From assembly GCA_002305335.1 (NCBI GenBank), contig DBQR01000055.1, positions 1-27,959 of the forward strand: 27,959 nucleotides of DNA. Reading direction: 5' to 3'. This document shows positions 24,358 through 27,959 of the stretch, in pieces. This DNA comes from Clostridiales bacterium UBA1389 (GTDB lineage: Bacteria > Bacillota > Clostridia > Oscillospirales > CAG-382). Below the pieces are notes generated by a model, which saw only the letters and a list, made by a program, of their open reading frames with translations, made no database searches and was not told the origin of the DNA. Made by a program: the position numbers and the translations under genes. Positions within the stretch are counted from its first letter, which is position 1; each line of letters opens with the position of its first letter.

Positions 24358-25233
24358 TTGGAAAAGAAGCTGAAGGAACTGAACAAGCAAAGGCTTGTTT
24401 GTATCGCCTGGCTTCCCCCGGTTGTGCTTTTCGCCGGCCTTACCCTTATGTTTTTGTTTTTTGCGGTTTCCCCCGACGTTCATCTCGATTTTGCCCTTCC
24501 GTTTATACTGTCTTTGGTTTGCCTTGCGGCTTTTTTGTTCGTATTTTTCCGATACAGAAACAAATATTCGGAATACGAAAAAAACTACCGGGAAAACGTA
24601 AGGAAAATCTCCTTTTTTAATGAGTTTGACGGCTGTAATATAAATGCCGGACACCCGGATTCGTCCATACTTGAAATGCTTGGCGTGATATCTGTCGGAG
24701 AAAACGCGGATTTTGCCGAAACCTTTTCGGCTTTGTATGAGGACATTCCCTTTATAACCTCCTTTTTCAAAGCCGGAAATTTTTATGGTCAGTTGTTTGT
24801 CTATACCTTCGACGTAAAATTCAAAAAAGACGCAAAGGTGCGTCAGAGGGGATTTACGGTTCCGGAATCCCCTTCCGAAAGTAACGATAACATCTTTGAA
24901 AAATACAAAACCGACAATTCCATGTTCGACTATACCTTTATCGCCATGGCGGCTACTCCTTCCGAGGGAAAGCTGGTTTTAACTGAAGAAGTTATACAAT
25001 CGTTTTTAAAGCTGAGGCTGAACACCACGGCAAGGATTTTTGCTTTTTTCAGTCAGGAAAAGCTGTATGTGGTTTTACAGAATCCCAAAAAGCATTTCGA
25101 CATCCCATTGTTTTTCGGGATAAAACCTCAGAAAATCAAAGAGGAAATGCTTTTCGAAACAAAGCTTGTTAACAATCTTGCTTCCGAGCTTAAACTTGAA
25201 AAAAGGATCTGGAGAAAATATGCGTCTGATTAA
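24358..25233 (+). CDS. DUF3137-like membrane protein
   Basis: The 291-residue product has a short N-terminal segment, two membrane helices (about 17-37 and 45-64), a basic junction and a soluble domain. Segments FYGQLFVYTFDVKFKKDAKV, FDYTFIAMAATPSEGKLVLT and ARIFAFFSQEKLYVVLQNPK resemble the DUF3137 pattern (galanin-like signature: strand FKG-FxxADFxK, EARxxLTP, and xFxxNxLYIAI). The function of DUF3137 is unknown. The start is TTG at 24358 with AAGGGAGG (24342-24349) eight bases upstream; no ATG fits better. No clear terminator follows, so some read-through toward nagA is possible. Confidence 0.65.
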   Translation: MEKKLKELNKQRLVCIAWLPPVVLFAGLTLMFLFFAVSPDVHLDFALPFILSLVCLAAFLFVFFRYRNKYSEYEKNYRENVRKISFFNEFDGCNINAGHPDSSILEMLGVISVGENADFAETFSALYEDIPFITSFFKAGNFYGQLFVYTFDVKFKKDAKVRQRGFTVPESPSESNDNIFEKYKTDNSMFDYTFIAMAATPSEGKLVLTEEVIQSFLKLRLNTTARIFAFFSQEKLYVVLQNPKKHFDIPLFFGIKPQKIKEEMLFETKLVNNLASELKLEKRIWRKYASD

Positions 25234-25300
25234 GAGGCTGTCCCATCCGGACAATCCTTGCCTGCTGGCATAAAATTATGTTTTAATATGTCTTTTCGTA

Positions 25301-25328
25301 TTTACATTCCGAAAAATTTATGTATAAT
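25301..25328 (+). promoter_or_regulatory. Promoter of the nagA operon
   Basis: TTTACA (25301-25306) and a consensus TATAAT (25323-25328) with a 16-base spacer, about 56 bases before the nagA start. No obvious NagC/NagR-type palindrome was recognised between promoter and gene. Confidence 0.65.
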
Positions 25329-25384
25329 AAACTTGCCTGAAAATTTCGAAAACAAAAAAAATTTAAATAAAGGACGGACCTGTT

Positions 25385-26524
25385 ATGAAGTATATAGTCA
25401 ACGGAAAGCTTATACTTAAAGACAAAATTTTAACCGGAAAGGCATTAGCCTTTGAGGACAGGATTTACGACATCCTCCCCGAAAGCGAAGTCCCCGCAGG
25501 GGCGGAAGTTATTGACGCCAAGGGCAATTACGTTGCCCCCGGTCTTATCGACATTCACATTCACGGCTATTTGGGCTGCGATGTATGCGACGCAAATCCC
25601 GAAAGCATTAGGAAGATTGCGGGCGGTATCGTCAAAAACGGGGTGACCGGTTTTCTTGCCACCACCATGACGGTGAGCAAAGACGTTATTCAGAAATCCA
25701 TAGACGCTGTCCGGTCGGTTATGGAGGAATCCAGGGACTGGGAGGGTTCCGTGGTTCTCGGCGTCCATGCCGAAGGCCCCTTTATAAACCCCAAGAAAAA
25801 GGGTGCCCAGGAGGAAGCCCATATTTTAAAGCCGGATGCGGAATTTGTCATTAAAAATGCGGATGTTATAAAATATATCTCCCTTGCCCCCGAAATGGAC
25901 GAAAACTATAAAGCCATACGCAAGATCGTTTCGGAAACGAAAACGGTGGTTTCCATCGGCCATACCGACGCTAACTACGAAACCGCCTGCGGGGCGATTG
26001 ACGCCGGGGCAAAATCCGTAACCCATCTGTTCAACGCCATGTCCGCTTTGAATCACCGGAATCCCGGCGTGGTGGGAGCTGCCCTTACACGGGACGTTTA
26101 TACCGAACTTATAGTTGACACCTATCATGTGGACAAGGCATTGTTTTCCATGATGGCAAAGGTCAAGGGGGAAAAACTGATATTCGTAACCGACTGCCTT
26201 CCCGCCGGCGGACTTCCCGAAGGCCAGTACACTTTAGGCAACCAGAAGGTATTCTATTACGGCAACCTCTGCAAGCTGGAAGACGGTACTATCGCCGGAA
26301 GCGTGCTTAAGCTGAACAAGGGGGTCTGGAATGTGTATGAAAGCTCCCATCTTCCCCTTTGTGAATGCGTGAAATCCGCCACCCTCAGCCCCGCCACGGC
26401 CCTCGGCATCGCCGACAGAAAGGGCTCCCTTGATATAGGCAAGGATGCGGATATAATCATTGCCGACGAAAAATTCGACATTATAAAGACAATCATAGGA
26501 GGAAAGGTAAAATATGAAGCTTAA
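25385..26524 (+). CDS. nagA: N-acetylglucosamine-6-phosphate deacetylase
   Basis: NagA converts GlcNAc-6-phosphate to glucosamine-6-phosphate and acetate in amino-sugar salvage and cell-wall recycling. The 379-residue amidohydrolase has PGLIDIHIHGYLGCD (His58, His60), GVHAEGPFINPKKKGAQ (metal Glu130), SIGHTDANYE (His193), THLFNAMSALNHRNPG (His214), the catalytic Asp270 in FVTDCLPAGG, and AGSVLKLNKGVWN. The site appears complete. AAAGGA lies ten bases before the ATG. Its 3' end overlaps the next gene by 11 bases and carries that gene's AGGAGG, so the two are translationally coupled. The deaminase NagB is not in the window. Confidence 0.97.
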   Translation: MKYIVNGKLILKDKILTGKALAFEDRIYDILPESEVPAGAEVIDAKGNYVAPGLIDIHIHGYLGCDVCDANPESIRKIAGGIVKNGVTGFLATTMTVSKDVIQKSIDAVRSVMEESRDWEGSVVLGVHAEGPFINPKKKGAQEEAHILKPDAEFVIKNADVIKYISLAPEMDENYKAIRKIVSETKTVVSIGHTDANYETACGAIDAGAKSVTHLFNAMSALNHRNPGVVGAALTRDVYTELIVDTYHVDKALFSMMAKVKGEKLIFVTDCLPAGGLPEGQYTLGNQKVFYYGNLCKLEDGTIAGSVLKLNKGVWNVYESSHLPLCECVKSATLSPATALGIADRKGSLDIGKDADIIIADEKFDIIKTIIGGKVKYEA

Positions 26525-27902
26525 AGTCGAATCGGTTTTAGACAGGGAGTTTATCCCCTTATCCCTTGTCTGCCGGGAAATGAGGGAAAACACGAAAAAT
26601 GAGGGGCAGGATATCGTTATCGGCATCGAAAGGAACAACGGCCAGATTTCCACCTTCAGGACAAGGGTGTATAAAGACGGCATCGGCAAGGACGATATAA
26701 ATTTCCGTTTTATCGAAAGAATAGTAAAGGCCCTCCTTTGGGTAAGGGGCGGCTATAAGATAATAATTGCCGGTTCCCCGGTAATAGGCGAAAAAATAAA
26801 GAAGGCCTATGAAAAAGACGGGCTCCGCGCCTTTGACAACGGCTTTATGGCAAGGGTGTACGAGCTCCCCTTTGAGGTGGTTCTGACAACCCTTGAAAAC
26901 GCGCCGGAAACCAAAGAAGCCTCCTCCCCGGTGGGACGTCACCTTGACGGCTGCCGCATAGGCTTTGACGCAGGCGGGAGCGACAGAAAGGTTTCGGCGG
27001 TTATCGACGGGGAAGCGGTTTATTCCGAAGAAGTGGTATGGCATCCCAAGCTTAACTCCGATCCCGAATATCATTATCAGGGAATCCTCGACGCCATGAG
27101 GACCGCCGCCAAGCATATGCCCCGGGTTGACGCCATAGGCGTTTCCTCCGCCGGCGTTTATATAAGCAACAGGATTATGGTGGCTTCCCTGTTTTTGAAG
27201 GTTTCCGACGAAGACTTTGAAAAACGGGTTAAGAGTATGTACCTTGACGTGGCAAAGCAGCTGGGCAGGGATTTGGGGAAGGATATCCCCATTGAAGTTG
27301 CCAACGACGGGGACGTTACCGCCCTTGCGGGCGCCATGGAATTAAACGACAACAACGTGCTGGGCATTGCCATGGGCACCTCCGAAGCCGGCGGTTATGT
27401 GGATTCCCACGGGAATATAACCGGCTGGCTGAATGAGCTTGCCTTTGTTCCCGTTGACTTCAACGAGAACGCCATGGTTGACGAATGGTCGGGCGACTAC
27501 GGCTGCGGCGTTAAATATTTCTCCCAGGACGGGGTTATCAAGCTTGCTCCCCTTGCGGGAATAGAGCTTGACGAAAAACTGACCCCCGCCGAAAAGCTGA
27601 AAGCGGTTCAAAAGCTTATGGCGGAAGGGGACGAAAGGGCGGTCAAGATATTCGACAATATCGGGGTTTATTTCGGCTATGCTATTGCCTTCTATGCGGA
27701 ATTTTACGATATTAAGCACGTCCTCATTATGGGGCGGGTTACCAGCGGCAAGGGCGGAGAAATTATCCTCCACAAAGCCCGGGAAGTGCTTGACAGGGAA
27801 TTCCCCGAACTTGCTTCCAAGATTGAGCTTCATATTCCCGACGAATCCTCCCGCCGGGTGGGACAGTCGGTTGCCGCCGCAAGTTTACCAGAAATCAAAT
27901 AA
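26514..27902 (+). CDS. ROK/hexokinase-like protein with N-terminal extension
   Basis: The 462-residue protein contains an actin-like ASKHA sugar-kinase region from about residue 147: phosphate loop CRIGFDAGGSDRKVSAVIDG, AIGVSSAGVYISNR, VANDGDVTALAGAM (Asp265 at the ROK catalytic base position), GIAMGTSEAGGYVD, and the C-terminal LIMGRVTSGKGGEIIL. The ROK zinc motif CxCGxxGCxE is absent; only YGCGVKYF lies near its place. The first 140 residues are extra and include IVIGIERNNGQISTFRTR and KIIIAGSPVIGEKI, which faintly echo the first half of an actin-like fold. Overlap with nagA suggests a role in GlcNAc or related amino-sugar phosphorylation, but this is inference and a non-catalytic or regulatory role is possible. 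Confidence 0.78.
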   Translation: MKLKVESVLDREFIPLSLVCREMRENTKNEGQDIVIGIERNNGQISTFRTRVYKDGIGKDDINFRFIERIVKALLWVRGGYKIIIAGSPVIGEKIKKAYEKDGLRAFDNGFMARVYELPFEVVLTTLENAPETKEASSPVGRHLDGCRIGFDAGGSDRKVSAVIDGEAVYSEEVVWHPKLNSDPEYHYQGILDAMRTAAKHMPRVDAIGVSSAGVYISNRIMVASLFLKVSDEDFEKRVKSMYLDVAKQLGRDLGKDIPIEVANDGDVTALAGAMELNDNNVLGIAMGTSEAGGYVDSHGNITGWLNELAFVPVDFNENAMVDEWSGDYGCGVKYFSQDGVIKLAPLAGIELDEKLTPAEKLKAVQKLMAEGDERAVKIFDNIGVYFGYAIAFYAEFYDIKHVLIMGRVTSGKGGEIILHKAREVLDREFPELASKIELHIPDESSRRVGQSVAAASLPEIK

Positions 27903-27907
27903 CTTAT

Positions 27908-27937
27908 GGCTGCCGGAAACGGCAGCCACCTTTTTTA
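27908..27937 (+). terminator. Rho-independent terminator of the nagA-ROK operon
   Basis: A perfect 8-base-pair stem GGCTGCCG/CGGCAGCC with a GAAA tetraloop, followed by ACC and six T. It starts six bases after the ROK-like stop. Confidence 0.9.
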
Positions 27938-27959
27938 TCCCGCCGAAGGCGGATTTCAT

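Noticed and set aside
25234..25300. Short hairpin TGTCC-CATCC-GGACA after the DUF3137-like gene as a terminator
   Set aside because: The stem is only five base pairs with no following T-run.
27938..27959. ATG on the minus strand at the very end of the window as a gene start
   Set aside because: It would run straight through the terminator hairpin and antisense to the ROK-like gene; there is not enough sequence to support it.

Overview
The window looks like chromosome from a low-to-mid G+C Firmicute of class Clostridia, most likely an Oscillospiraceae/Ruminococcaceae-type gut anaerobe. The gene set supports this: DnaE next to WhiA and MurB, a ClpE-like unfoldase, an ecfA1-ecfA2-ecfT-truA cluster, DUF5711, DUF4349 and DUF1858 proteins, strong GGAGG-type ribosome binding sites, and sigma-A-like TTGACT/TATAAT promoters. 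The taxonomy is inferred from gene content and order, not from a marker search. I count 24 protein genes and no tRNA, rRNA, CRISPR array or insertion sequence.

From 1 to 23699 all 20 genes lie on the minus strand, tightly packed. Reading in the direction of transcription they are: ruvC-ruvA-ruvB (Holliday junction processing), an RlmI-like methyltransferase, a VanZ-like membrane protein, a DUF4349 lipoprotein, ecfA1-ecfA2-ecfT (vitamin uptake energizing module) with truA, a DUF5711 membrane-anchored protein, cvpA, pgsA (phosphatidylglycerol synthesis), a ClpE-like AAA+ unfoldase, a P-type-ATPase-like protein that has lost its catalytic motifs, a DUF1858 CxxC protein, murB, a shortened whiA, dnaE, and a class A penicillin-binding protein that runs off the left edge. 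This is mostly a housekeeping block covering DNA replication and repair, envelope synthesis and uptake.

At 23700-23978 an AT-rich divergent region carries one promoter facing ruvC and another facing a stand-alone acyl carrier protein gene. The plus-strand genes follow: acpP with its own terminator, a DUF3137-like membrane protein, then nagA overlapping a ROK-like sugar kinase homologue, closed by a strong terminator at the right end. nagA and the ROK-like gene probably form an amino-sugar salvage pair.

The most unusual item is the 912-residue P-type ATPase homologue at 8008-10746. It keeps the family's length and fold cues in an unbroken frame, but every catalytic signature (TGE, PEGL, DKTGT, TGD, GDGxND) is replaced. 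Next come a WhiA lacking the first half of its LAGLIDADG-like domain, in a locus without the usual rapZ/yvcK genes, and a ROK homologue with an extra N-terminal region and no zinc motif. No obvious multi-gene defence or mobile system was found.
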